64,000 nucleotides of DNA from Aspidiotus rigidus (Eukaryota; Arthropoda; Insecta; Hemiptera; Diaspididae), in NCBI GenBank assembly GCA_035079385.1, contig JAVHKY010000024.1, forward strand, positions 6,200,001 to 6,264,000. The letters run 5' to 3'. Shown here in pieces: positions 1 to 11,690 of the stretch; the stretch's first letter is position 1; each line of letters starts with the position of its first letter. The position numbers were made by a program, and so were the translations under genes. Below the pieces are notes generated by a model, which ran no database searches, had not been told where the DNA came from, and worked only from the letters and a program-made list of their open reading frames with translations.

Positions 1-1660
<1,660 letters not shown>

Positions 1661-1813
1661 AAGGTGCTAGAGGTATTCTCGCTCAATGTTAACAGATGTC
1701 GAATCCGAAAAATCAAGTGGTGGTGATGTACGTTCTTTATGGACCCACCACCACCACTCGATTTTTCGAATTCGACATCTGTTTACATTGAGCGAGAATA
1801 CCTCTAGCGCCTT
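1661..1813. repeat. 65-bp inverted repeat (foldback hairpin)
   Basis: The left arm (1661-1725) and right arm (1749-1813) are reverse complements over 65 bases with about four mismatches, separated by a 23-base spacer. The arms share GGTATTCTCGCTCAATG on the left and its complement on the right. A transcript on either strand would fold into a long, nearly perfect hairpin. No target duplication was identified. It directly precedes a non-LTR reverse transcriptase fragment. Confidence 0.93.
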
Positions 1814-1843
1814 ACCAAGCAGTTGACAGAACACGGAAATTTC

Positions 1844-2032
1844 CGAAGATTGATGCCGGAGGAACGACTACCGAGGAAGGTCAGCGAGTGGCATTCCAGT
1901 GGGTGAAAGAAAAGAGAAGGTCCCAGAAAGAGCTGGACCACTGAGGTAGCAGAGAAGATCATATACCGGATGGTCTCTACATGGACCGAAGAAAACGGAG
2001 ACTGATTTCGCTATGACCCGATGGATAAATAG
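1844..2032 (+). pseudogene. Non-LTR retrotransposon reverse transcriptase C-terminal fragment
   Basis: The conceptual translation reads RRLMPEERLPRKVSEW, then after an in-frame TGA, KKREGPRKSWTTEVAEK. This is the basic C-terminal tail seen in many arthropod endonuclease/reverse transcriptase polyproteins (RLPRKV..W.P.G..K.GRPRKSW). A frame change near 1984 lets the expected DR.KRRL-type ending be read. At least two in-frame stops and one frameshift show the copy is dead. Only the last ~60 residues of a normally ~1000-residue protein remain, as expected for 5'-truncated non-LTR insertions. The assignment rests on motif recognition; the clade is not resolved. Confidence 0.75.
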
Positions 2033-3480
2033 ATCGATTGGATTGAGAAGGTACCAAATAAGCCGTAGACTTTATCAACGTGAAATAGGACCTAGAATTG
2101 GATCAGCGGGTCATCGAGGCATGCTTGACAGATAGGAAATTGATATATTTTTGATAACAAAGAAGCCAGACGATGATGACAATGACTGTGCTGATTTAAA
2201 CAAACACTGTCTTTGTTCTATGAACGCTTAAACTAAATGTCAGTTTTAGGTACCTATGTACGAAATTCCCAGCACTGATCCCTACCTACTTGGAAATTTG
2301 AATGCTCAAAGATGATAGGTTGGTTTTTCCTCATCTGTTCTAAGATACGTATAGGTGCACTTGTTATTAATCGATAGTTTACTTTTTTCACGCTCGTTCG
2401 ATTCGTAGAAGCGCTGCGCAGCGTGTTACAATTTTTGTCAAAAGAGGTAATTCTCCCGAGAATATCGGAGTTCGACTGTAAAAACAAAAGTAAAGGAAAT
2501 AGTAATGTCTAATCCTCGAAGTGTTTCTAAATGTATGGAATTAACTCTACTTGTCATTCTGAAACGCGTACAATAATACGCCGGACTAATGTGGAAGGCG
2601 AGGCGAGGTGCATTTACAGATTTTCTTTCAATAGCAATAAAATAATCTCATATCTTGTAGAAATAGTGATATGTTGACAAGGGAATTTACCTTTTCTTTA
2701 CTGGTATTTTTCTTTTTTGTTTTCAATTTTTTTTCTCGGCACTTTAGACAGACGCTCGGATAATACACGTTGAATGTATACGCGTTTGCATTTTTCGGTA
2801 TAATAATGCTCGTTAATACGTTTCCGAGTGTCTAGCTGCGCGTGGAAAAGGCCACAAAAACATCACCGTTCGTATAATACGAGCATCGCATTGCCAGAGA
2901 AGGAGGTAACGTGAAATTCTAATACTGCTTCGTTTTACAACCACTAATGACGATGAAAGAAGTTTAAATTGAAATGTAAAAGCTACTATGTATTTATCTG
3001 TTGTGATGGAAAGCGATTTTCTCGTTCAGCGAGCATTTTCTTTAGAGCGCGCGCTAACAAAGCGGATAAATGCAGAAGGGCAACGAGAGCAAAAGAGATG
3101 CACGAGGGTTTTGCCCGAAATTCAGAGTCAAATTTCAACCCCGCGTGGACAGATTTACATCCCTTTTTCACGTCGTAATGATAATATCGGGGAACGGTTT
3201 CCATTCCTTTCCTTTTTCGTCTGTTGGCCTCGCGTCCCACCTCGCGCGTCTTCGCCGTACACCCGAAACACATTCGCCGGAATCCTAACGTTTCATTAAT
3301 TCTTTTACGGACGCTAATTTCGCGAGTCGGGAGCGCAGTATAATTTGCATTTTTCCGAATCGCTTACAAAGTCCGCAGACGATTCCGACGAGGTAATTTT
3401 TGCGATACACGCGTCTCGTTCTTACTTTCAAAGGCTTTCTAAGGGTATCGAGAACCGAGTAAGAAGACAATATCGAACTT
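2033..3480. other. Unassigned sequence, no gene seen
   Basis: The stretch is AT-rich to about 2750 and moderately CpG-containing from 2750 to 3480. Overlapping open frames of 60-103 codons at 2969-3299 lie on both strands of the same CG-rich segment, which fits chance frames better than a gene. No repeats shared with the rest of the window were noticed. Confidence 0.4.
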
Positions 3481-4339
3481 TGAGTGCCTATCCAGGATCA
3501 TTTGTTGTAGTTAGAAAGTTTTAGTCATTTTTATGGATAAGGTTCAGTAATTCAATAATGATTACCTTTTTTTCAAGAATTGGAAACCTTTTTGACAAGA
3601 GAATTGGATCGAAACTTTCTTAACATACTCTGATATTTACATTTTTCTAGAAGGATTTGAGCTGGTGACGTCACACTCACCTGTTAGAGATTTCAAGTGA
3701 AATCCGGCCCTGATAGGATGATGTACTCATACTTGTAAGCTTTTCAAACCCCTCCTCCATCTCCTAAAAATTTTTCTTCAACTTGTACTTTTTCTTGAAA
3801 ATCAATACAACGAATTAACCAAGCTTGAACCAATAGTTCATAGGAAGGAACAGAGTCTTAACCCGAGAACCATAGCCTAAAGTCCTTCTCTGGGCCTAGC
3901 TTACCTTAATTTTAGCGTAAATTTTATGCCCAGTGGAGAAATGTTGCTTGAGATTCCATACGTCAGTCTATTTCAGAAATTCAGGGCTGAACCTGCCTCT
4001 AGGCCCACCACTACATACAGGAACGGAACTCGAAATACTTTCAATTCCTTAAATAAGATCAAAGTTATTGATGACCTCACAGAAGTCGGGTGGACGTTTT
4101 CCGAGCCAAAGTTGGGAAAAAATTTAGATGCCATTGTAAGTTTTCCAATGGCAACGAGGAGCCCGCAAGTTCTGTGCTGTGCGGCAAAAGAGGTGCCTAA
4201 AATTGGAAGGTGGACCCGAATGCTCTTGCGTTTGTATGCACGGAACTTTTTTTGGAGGTCGACATTTTTCCAAATACTCCTCAAATAGCTCGAAAATCAA
4301 AATGTTTCCAAGTCCTGTAACCTTGTAGGTTGATGATGT
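3481..4339. repeat. Decayed repeat block with a segment shared with 21830-21900
   Basis: The block contains a TGACGTCA palindrome at about 3667. A segment near 4105-4160, encoding GKNLDAIVSFPMA in one frame, resembles 21838-21890 (NKNLEAIVNFAMA) at both DNA and peptide level, so the two are copies of one dispersed repeat. A 120-codon plus-strand frame (3926-4288) and an antisense 103-codon frame overlap it. I treat both as repeat-derived. Confidence 0.55.
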
Positions 4340-4425
4340 CATCAACCTCGGACACGCTCGAGGAAATCTCTTGAAAATGCCCCCCAACAAAAAGGACGGC
4401 GGATTCCCTGCTAAAAACATATAGT
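4340..4425 (+). repeat. Dispersed repeat module, copy 1 of 2
   Basis: The order GTCATCAACCTCG, a CGCTCG element, TTGAAAATGCCCCCCAACA and finally CTGCTAAAA recurs at 5551-5640 with substitutions and small indels. Two diverged copies 1.2 kb apart mark a repeat family. A looser relative containing CCCGCTAAAAT lies near 22380-22440. Confidence 0.7.
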
Positions 4426-4771
4426 GGGTTCCATCTTGGAAATCAACTGTTCAGTAAGCTTTAAAGTCCTCCAAGTGCATCATCTAAAGGGATTGGTGGC
4501 TCTTATCTTGTCACGAATTCATTGGAAAATTCCACGCATTATCTTTCGCTTTTCGCACACGGAAATGATGGGAATGGACTTAGCAACTTTTCGATCCCTT
4601 TTTTACGTCACGATCTTCGTTTTCTTAGGTCTTCTTTCCTCCAAGAAAGTCAGCGATCAAAACTTTTTTCAAGTTCCTGGTCTAGAAGAATTGGGTCAAC
4701 TTTTTGATATTCTTCTGATAACGTCACGACCTGCACTTGAATGGTTTTTCCTCCTTTACAAAAAGTAAAGT
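4424..4771 (+). other. 114-codon open frame, uncertain
   Basis: This is one of the longest open frames in the window, from an ATG at 4424. Its product would be hydrophobic and phenylalanine-rich, with no recognised motif or clear signal peptide. It sits between repeat modules and shares the AAAGTCCTCC segment with repeat copies at 5710 and 45180. It is more likely a frame through a transposon relic than a gene. Confidence 0.2.
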
Positions 4772-5389
4772 GTCACAGCTCACAGTTTTTTGAGTCCCTC
4801 GTCCTTAGAAGTTTTAACAAGAAATTTTTATAGTTTCTTCATAAGACGACATCTCTAAACTAAGCTCACACCTAGCTCACACCTTGCTGGATTTTGTATT
4901 GATTCTGTATCTCTCTGCTCTCTTTCTTACGACCATGACCTTGGGATTATTAATCCAATGCTGGGGAGGGGGTTGAAGCTCACCATTGTATACTGATATA
5001 TTGAAAAAAGAGAATTAAGGAGCCTCACCCGCGGCACAGTTTGATAAATTGCCTCCCTCTTCTTCTTGTGCCAATATAAAACATTCCTGCAGTATATCAT
5101 GCTAATATATTGACCATGGGCCTTGTGAAAGATTATCTAGGAGAAGAGAGACGCGACGCCTCCTAAACTAGTTCGATCAATTGTCTTCTTCTTGTTCTTC
5201 TCTTTCTGTCAACATATAACCTAGAATTTCGGCCCATGACTTTGGGAAAGACCAATTTGAGAAAAAAGGGAGAGAGTATGGGACATAGACTTATCTTATC
5301 AATGGCCTTTTACTATGATTTTACGGGAATTTTACTGGAGTTTTGCAAAACCATCTTGAACTGAAGAGTAAGCCGTGTTTCCTGTCATA
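4772..5389. other. Intergenic sequence with weak repeats
   Basis: AT-rich sequence with no gene. Short phrases about a clinical-looking GACCTTGGGA or GACTTTGGGA string recur at 4938 and 5238 and again near 33760, hinting at old repeats. Confidence 0.35.
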
Positions 5390-5550
5390 TAAATAGCTCA
5401 ACAGTGGAAATTTTTCTGCGTCCCTAGCTGAAGAGTCGACATTTTTCCAAGTCCGCTCCTACCATACACAGCTCGACAAAATTTTTCTAAGCCCTCCTCC
5501 TATCATATATAGCTCAAGAGTAAAAATTTTTCCAAGTCCCCCCTCCTCTC
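5390..5550 (-). repeat. 45-bp minisatellite family, antisense units
   Basis: Three to four diverged units of the 45-bp family described at 8371-8690 lie here in the opposite orientation. Each has AGCTC, a short variable part, AAATTTTTCCAAGTCC and TATCATATATAGCTC. No element ends were recognised for this copy. Confidence 0.75.
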
Positions 5551-5640
5551 TGTGACGTCATCAACCTCGAGCCGCTCGCGGACGAAAATTTCCTGAAAGT
5601 TCCCCCCAACAAAAGGGATAGCGGGATCTTCTGCTAAAAC
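5551..5640 (+). repeat. Dispersed repeat module, copy 2 of 2
   Basis: This is the partner of 4340-4425. It starts at a TGACGTCATCA palindrome and ends at CTGCTAAAAC, and it abuts the 45-bp antisense units on its left and a second repeat family on its right. This suggests composite repeat blocks. Confidence 0.7.
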
Positions 5641-5667
5641 CTTGGGAGAAACGCAACGTGGGTGAGA

Positions 5668-5915
5668 CAGTTTCTGTCGATCATTTAATCGAAAGTGGTC
5701 ACAGGTTTAAAGTAGTGTCTAAAGTCCTCCGCATGGCCCTCAAACCCAGAAAAGCGACGATGTCACCGTTTTAAACAGATACATTCCTGATGGGGGATTG
5801 ATTGAATTAGTTTATGAGAATGATTCACATTTTGATGACTCGCTGGTTCAATCATAACCTTGAGGTGATTTCCTCTGGTTTCGTTGGTGTAGTGTTCAGT
5901 CGCTTTCTTTTGTTG
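5668..5915 (+). repeat. Coding-like repeat shared with 45139-45425, copy A
   Basis: About 250 bases align with 45139-45425: GAAAGTGGTCACAG, AAGTCCTCC, GACG(A)TGTCACCGT, a TGATTCA..TTTTGATGACT block and CAGTCGNTTTCT. One frame reads LIELVYENDSHFDDSLVQS here and LIGIVYMNDSYFDDLLVHS in the other copy. Substitutions that keep that frame suggest both descend from a protein-coding transposon. Stops elsewhere make both copies dead. The family is not recognised. Confidence 0.7.
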
Positions 5916-6696
5916 GTTGTTTAGCCGAAATCGCTCGGGCTCCAGCGGTGTTTCTTATGGTTTTCTTAGTTTTTGAACTCGTTTGAGTATATGACCCACT
6001 AAATATGTACAACCGTAAAATTCAGGTACGTATTGGTTCGATCACTATAAAAGCACTAGTCTGGAAATTTACTTTTTACTTGTGTGACCCGGGGCAGACT
6101 AATCAGACATAAGACGGTTTCTAGAAATCATCTGTTGAAGGTTTCTCTGGTCGAAGAATGTACCTCTGGATCGATTCTGATTAGTTTGATTTTTCTGTCC
6201 AGAGAGAAAACTAAGATCATTTTCTCTGGTCTAGTGAATCCGGTATTCTTCGACGACAAATGTAATATTTGCAGATTCCTATGCGTATTTTGAAAGGCTG
6301 GGCTCAAGGACTACGTGAGTAAAATATCTTTTTAACCTTATAAACTTAATTTTGTAGCCCATACTTTGGCAGCCACCAAATACAGACTGGTCCAAATTGA
6401 AGTCAAAGACACTCTCAAGGGTCTCTCACAATTGCTGAAAGGTTGAAATTCCACCCTCGAATTAGTCTGCACCTACATCTCTGCATTCTTTTGAAAGAGA
6501 TGACATGACCTAGTCTTCATTTTTCTGATGAGTACTTGGCATTATGACAATAGTGGGCTATTGTGCTGTTGATCTAGTTTGTAATAGCATAAGGCTTAGG
6601 AGGGTACTTAAAAGCAAGAACATCTAAGCTGAAAATGCATTCGCCAACCTATAAATGCTCATACGTTGGATAAAAATGTGGTGCATTGTAGTACCA
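5916..6696. other. No gene seen
   Basis: AT-rich sequence without recognisable coding or repeat structure. A 69-codon frame at 6084-6293 has no supporting features. Confidence 0.4.
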
Positions 6697-6770
6697 ATAA
6701 TAATAATAATAGCAAACAAATTTGCATAGACGGATAACTACGCAAATTTGTTTGTTCTTTATTATTATTA
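6697..6770. repeat. Short inverted repeat with ATT/AAT trinucleotide ends
   Basis: The arms 6697-6725 and 6742-6770 pair through GCAAACAAATTTGC and its complement, then continue into AAT/ATT trinucleotide repeats, with a 16-base spacer. The structure would form a hairpin of about 28 pairs with one internal irregularity. Confidence 0.85.
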
Positions 6771-8286
6771 GTGTCATGAATGCATGTTGTCTCCCTAATT
6801 TATTACTTTTTTTAAAATTATTGTGCGAAAATACAGTTAATTTTCTATAAGCTTGGCCAAACAGGGTGCAATTAGTCGGATGAACCATTCAAGAGATGTG
6901 AACAATACACAAACTCCTATTCTTCAAAATTAGACTGCAAGATCTATAAAACCTTCTCTTCCCTGTACGCAGTATCATAACTGTTTATTAGTAACTCGAG
7001 TGTGCTTCTGTATCTCCTGCTATATCGCTTCTCGATGAAAGATGAAGGCCCCTGCTCCTTTCTTCTACAGTAAATCAACTGGTACAAACTGCGTATAACT
7101 TACGTTCACAAATCATCTACACTCGTTTAGCGGGTAGATTAAAATGTTAGAAAGATAATCCGTCGTACTGGCGATGGTTTCCTCATTAAAAGTAGATATA
7201 CTGTAATCGAAATCGCGTTAGTTTTCTTCGACGTTGAAGCAGTAGCAACGTTATTTATAATATGGAAAAGTAACAATATTATTCGAAGAGTAAAATATCT
7301 ACAGTTTTGTGTCTACGGTCTATATTAGATATACATGAGTATAAATATACGGAATACCAGAACTTCCAGAATGAATAAATATATACAGTATGGAATATTT
7401 GAATGGGTTTACTTGTTACTTAGGTACCTATAGGACGTGTATTGTGCTTAATGTACCGTCGCTAGTTAATACGAGCTTAAACGGCTACCTGCTGACATTC
7501 TCGTGTTCCAACAAGCTTGGCGTTTTCTTTCAAATCGAGAGATGCTGAACAGAGAGAGGAAAGCTAGTAATATGCTGGCTGCTCGTCGTGACACCGTCTA
7601 CATTTTCATTGACACTTGTTAATAGCGCGCTTCTGCTGGTTAGATACGATGATCATGACGAAAACGAGTGTATTACAGGACGAAGTGAATCCTGCTATGT
7701 GTGCACGCTATTCCGTGTCATTTTTTGGTTAATATGTTCGCACGTCAAAACGGATTATGATACCTAGATTAATTTTTTTTTTTCCTATTAGGAATAACTG
7801 TTCATTTGATGGGTACTGAACACAAGTAGCGAAAGAAAAATATCGAAGCAGATTAAAAAATAATAAACGTATCTTCGATATTACGCGTACTCGTTTTTAA
7901 ATTGTCGACAAGCTCAGCACGCATGACTGGCTTCAGGTCATAACGCTTAAACTTTGTTTCCTAGTCAACAGATGAAGCGTGATGATGAAATCGGAAGAGG
8001 TGTATGTACTTCGAGGAGTTCATTCAGAAGGGTAAATAAATATCACATTCACATTTCTCCCTGATTTATACGGTTTCTGTGGCACAGTGAAGTGAGAAAA
8101 GTAACGTTAAGCTCTTCGGAATGCATAATTTGATAGTGCTTAGTCTAATTGTTAAAGAATGGGTGGAGAGATCCTATTAGTCTGGTAAGAAAAATAGTAG
8201 AAGATTTTCAGAATTGCCTCTAGAGATGCGACCGAATGTCTATACAGAAACTTCAAGCCACCCGCAGGCTTTTGAGACAAATTTTT
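6771..8286. other. Unique-looking sequence, no gene seen
   Basis: Low-repeat, moderately CpG-containing sequence without TGACGTCA palindromes or family repeats. No open frame over about 60 codons stands out. It is one of several repeat-free islands in the window. Confidence 0.4.
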
Positions 8287-8841
8287 AACAGGAAACCTGT
8301 TTTATGGGGGGCTATTTGAGAAATCTGGCGTCCGCCCTGCGCCGTCCAGCGAAAAACTTGAAAAAATGTCGACCCTCGAGCCATGTATGATAGGAGAGGG
8401 ACTTGGAAAAATTTCGACTCTCGAGCCATATATGATAGGAGGGGGACTGAGAAAAATTTCGACTCTCGAGCTATATATGATAGGAGAGGAATTCAGAGAA
8501 ATTTTGACTCTCGAGCTATATATGATAGAAGGGGGACTTGGAAAAATTTCGACTCTCGAGCCATATATGATAGGAGGGGGACTTGAAAAAATGTCGACTC
8601 TCGAGCTATATATGAAAGGGACTTGGAAAAATTTCAACTCTCGAGCTATCATATATAGCTGGAGATTCGAGAAAAATTTAGACTCCCAAACTATATTATA
8701 CTAGGCTTATAGTAGGTCTAGGTCTTCTTTATACTAGCTTTATCTAGGTCTAGGCTTCCTTAAATTTTCAATACCATATCCCATTTGACTCATAAAACAG
8801 GTTCCCTGCGTTCCTCGTTTAACTTCGTTAAGGAAGCCGTC
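8287..8841 (+). mobile_element. Non-autonomous element with 45-bp internal minisatellite (best copy)
   Basis: The left end AACAGGAAACCTGTTTTATGG and the subterminal CATAAAACAGGTTCCCTG (8791-8808) are inverted repeats. A tail follows, CGTTCCTCGTTTAACTTCG then GGAAGCCGTCG. A second copy at 50628-50892 shares left end, GCGCCGTCC segment, right part and tail; an inverted partial copy starts at 39524. The interior is a 45-bp tandem array. No transposase is present, so any mobility would need an external enzyme. Exact boundaries and target duplication could not be fixed, because both outer sides differ between copies only beyond TTAACAGG and GTCGT. Confidence 0.75.
8371..8690 (+). repeat. 45-bp tandem minisatellite, about seven units
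   Basis: The units start at 8371, 8416, 8461, 8506, 8551 and 8596, exactly 45 bases apart, then 8636 (40-base unit) and 8681. Each has GACTCTCGAG, CTATATATGATAGG, a G run, then ACTTGGAAAAATTTC. Because 45 is a multiple of three, the array stays open in both plus- and minus-strand frames (112, 67 and 116 codons). These are repeat artefacts, not genes. Confidence 0.95.
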
Positions 8842-10367
8842 GTTTTATGATATGACGAAACACATGAGGGGAGCTGAAGAGACAACAGTGCCTGTCCCAG
8901 AAATTATGCAACATTCGCATTCATATCTGAAAAGAAGAGGTGATGTATCGAAGGACCGCCAAGTTTTCGTTTTCTTAAGTGATTTGTTGAACACAGAGCT
9001 GAGGTAATTCTCAAAAGCTAAAAAAAAATAGCCAGTGTTAGAAAATTCACCGTTTTGGCTCAGGGGCAAACATATTTATCCCCTTTGTCTGGCTACGCCA
9101 CTGAAAGGGTGACCATAGAAATAAAAAGTATGCAAGACTCTAACACGAAGTCTGCAAAAAATTAGATCAAAGACGATGCTATTATGAAATCTTACTTATT
9201 GCCATCGCACGACTGTTTCACACTATATAACCCGAATATTTTGTCTACTGGTATACGTATCAACATTTCTGCATCCACTTTTATGATTCGCTTCGTCGGC
9301 TTAGTTACAAATATGTAAATGAAAGTTACCGGTCATAGATACCCTCGTGTGAATGATGCCAAATTAAGATATTTTTCATATTTTTCTTATCTTCAAATTA
9401 ATCTCGCGTATATTTTAAAAATTCACGATGGAGACCCAAGCGTATAACGTTTCGTATTAAATATCTCGCCCTCTCTGTGAAACCGAAATCAATTGAATTA
9501 TTAACAAGTTATTTAAGCAAACTGTGATTGGTATGCGATGTATTACAAAACGCCAATTTTTAGAAAAATTCGGAATATTTTACTGGAGTCACTCAACTGT
9601 GCGGCGTTTGTGTTCGATTTCATATGCCGTGAATAATTCGATGAGCCCAGGGAAACTTTTCGCTTTCGACCAATTTTATACGTGAGAGAATTAAAAAAGC
9701 GCGGAATATATTTTTCCATCGTTCTTGCCCGGATAGAGATTTCCCGAAAGAGGGTCACACTTTTATACTTCTAAAGCTAGGTGAGTCAGCATTTTTTATT
9801 TCTTAGTTTGATATGCACTGACTGAATTTGTAATTAGCTTATCCATTTCTAGTACTTTGGGACGAAAAATAGAATGAAATGAGAAATGCTCTCGAATTTC
9901 TGCGCACTTGATGGTTTTTCAAGGTCGTAGCTTCAGGCTTGGAATAATGTGTACTTTTTCTCTGTACCTAATTCTTAACAATCAATCAGCCCTCTATGGA
10001 AGTAAAAACTCACCAAAAAATAAAATGGTTCCAATAAATTTAAAGCAATTAAGCACTACAATCGTTTCCTATAGCAATTTGGGTTTGACAGCGCTGGTAT
10101 CGTGCACTACAAAAACGCAAAAATCGATTGGTAGGGTAGGTGGAGGCCGGAAGGATTCCCTAAATCGATCTGAATCAATTTTTGTGAGAGAATATGATGT
10201 GTAGAAAATTCAACACTCTACAAACTTGACCTCTTCATTTTTCTCCTAAATTACTTTGTTCCTAAGTTATTTTGAGGTTACTCACTGAACATTCAAATAG
10301 AAAAATCGCCATGCTCTCGCACTTAATTTTGCCAAATGTAACGCTCCTAGCGGATGGCCGGCCCGAC
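8842..10367. other. Mixed sequence with one hAT-like terminus
   Basis: The segment 9084-9103 ends GTCTGGCTACGCCACTG, the reverse complement of CAGTGGCGTAGCCAGAC, a terminus typical of hAT-type elements. No matching left end with an 8-bp duplication was found. From 9104 to 10367 no gene is evident. A 98-codon frame at 9908-10204 has no recognised motif. Confidence 0.4.
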
Positions 10368-10494
10368 TATACTCTGTTCACATTAAGGAAGGATAGAAAT
10401 ATGACCTCGAGAACGGAACGCTCCGGGTAATTTTAATCTACCGTTCCGTTCTCAAGATCATATTTCTATCCTTCCTTAATGTGAACAGAGTATA
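10368..10494. repeat. 53-bp near-perfect inverted repeat
   Basis: The left arm 10368-10420 and right arm 10442-10494 are reverse complements with two mismatches in 53 positions, separated by 21 bases. Arm length, spacer length and high identity resemble the hairpin at 1661-1813, although the sequences are unrelated. The high identity suggests a recent origin or selection on the fold. Confidence 0.95.
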
Positions 10495-10533
10495 AGAAAG
10501 CCACAACGCACTGGCTAGTGCTTCTGTAGCGCA

Positions 10534-11060
10534 CAGCGATGGTTAGCCAACCGTTAGCTTTTAGCTGTTAGCCGTTAGCTGAGTGATGTTTGCACAATTT
10601 TAGCGAGCCATTAGCTAGTCGATCAGGAAAAATATCAGCAGTAGCCAGCTTTTAACTATTCAAAAACAAACTTCCATTGGTTAATAAAAGAGACTATTAT
10701 TTTTCCTCCTATTAGGTTTCTAATTTCTATTAGTATTAAGAAAAGCCACTGTTCAAAAAATTAAAAAAATGAGGAATTTAATAATCTTAGCTTACTACAA
10801 GTAGTTTCAAAAGAACCTGGAAATAAAATAGCAAAATATCAGGAAGTATGATTCCCATTCAAATATGGTTTTTATTTGTCATTTTAGCGCAAAATTTTAA
10901 TATGATTTGAGATATATGAGAAAAAAATTTGATTTGCCGTTAGTTACTGTTAGCTAGCCGTTGAAAAGCTGGCAGTCATTAGCTGTTGATGGAAGCCCTT
11001 GCAACGATTTTTTTAGCTTCAGCTATTAGCGTAAGCTGTTGGGACGGCTTATTATCTCTG
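10534..11060. mobile_element. hAT-type non-autonomous element with perfect 8-bp target duplication
   Basis: The element starts CAGCGATGGTTAGCC. Its other end, read as reverse complement from 11060, is CAGAGATAATAAGCC, an 11-of-15 match. It is flanked by identical 8-mers, GTAGCGCA at 10526-10533 and at 11061-11068. An 8-bp duplication with CAG..CTG ends is diagnostic of the hAT superfamily. The interior has no transposase but carries many degenerate GTTAGC-type repeats near both ends, likely subterminal transposase-binding repeats (inference). Confidence 0.9.
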
Positions 11061-11346
11061 GTAGCGCATACGTGATAGCGTGTCCAACAATGATCATGGC
11101 GGCTGTTACACTAACATACGGTGATGAAGTATGCGCGCATTCTGAGTCACTGGACGATATAATGTATTATACTGACAGTTGTACTTGCCACACTCACTTG
11201 TGAAGTTAGTGTACTTGATAGCCGTCGTTACACCAATACAACGTCAAAAAGCACAAAATTTCACAAACTACAATCAAGTTTGATGGCATTAATGATGAGC
11301 GATAGTCGATTTTCGATAGTTTCACGCTATCAATAGTCCCAAATTT
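11061..11346. other. Host flank or outer element with GCGATAG motifs
   Basis: No gene. Copies of GCGATAGT and CGATAGTTTC at 11295-11335 recur near 11575 and, inverted, at 13005-13065. This may mean that the two hAT insertions between them landed inside an older element. Confidence 0.35.
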
Positions 11347-11532
11347 CAGGGCTGAGAACCCTAATGATTATTTGTTACGGTTCTTTCCAGTTCCAGATCT
11401 TGGAGAAAAAAATATGAGGTTCTTTTGGGTTCTGTATCTTTGAGAAAAAAAGATGCGGTTCTTTCGGGTTCCAGATCTTGAGGGTGAAAAATGAAGGTTC
11501 GGATCCGGTTCCTGTTTCGGTTCCGAGCCCTG
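11347..11532. mobile_element. Short hAT-type element containing a 39-bp tandem repeat
   Basis: The left end CAGGGCTGAGAACCC and the right end (reverse complement CAGGGCTCGGAACCG) match at 12 of 15 positions. The flanking 8-mers CCAAATTT (11339-11346) and CCAATTTT (11533-11540) match at 7 of 8. The 186-base interior is mostly a 39-bp tandem repeat of GGTTCTTT..GGGTTC units starting at 11379, 11418, 11457 and 11496. There is no coding capacity. Confidence 0.85.
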
Positions 11533-11690
11533 CCAATTTTTTTTCCAAAGTACTAGATAATCCCGACAGTTTTATTTGGAACTATCGCCAATGTTGATCA
11601 AGAGGAAAGTACCTATTTTACACAATGGATAGATACCTTTCTCCTGATCGTTTTTGTTTTTTAAAACTCATCAAGGAATGCATCTTAGTA

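Noticed and set aside
2969..3299. Three plus-strand and one minus-strand overlapping frames of up to 103 codons
   Set aside because: CpG-rich local composition lowers stop codon frequency on both strands. No motif, splice signal or codon preference supports any of them.
8302..8704. Overlapping open frames of 112, 116 and 67 codons on both strands with repeated peptides
   Set aside because: They are produced by the 45-bp tandem repeat, whose length is a multiple of three. The same peptides appear wherever the repeat occurs.
9084..9103. Complete hAT element ending at 9103
   Set aside because: Only the right end is recognisable. No left CAGTGGCG end preceded by AAAGGGTG was found.
10541..11040. 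GTTAGC repeats as possible telomere-type repeats
   Set aside because: They do not match the arthropod TTAGG repeat, are highly degenerate, and lie inside a hAT element with target duplications.
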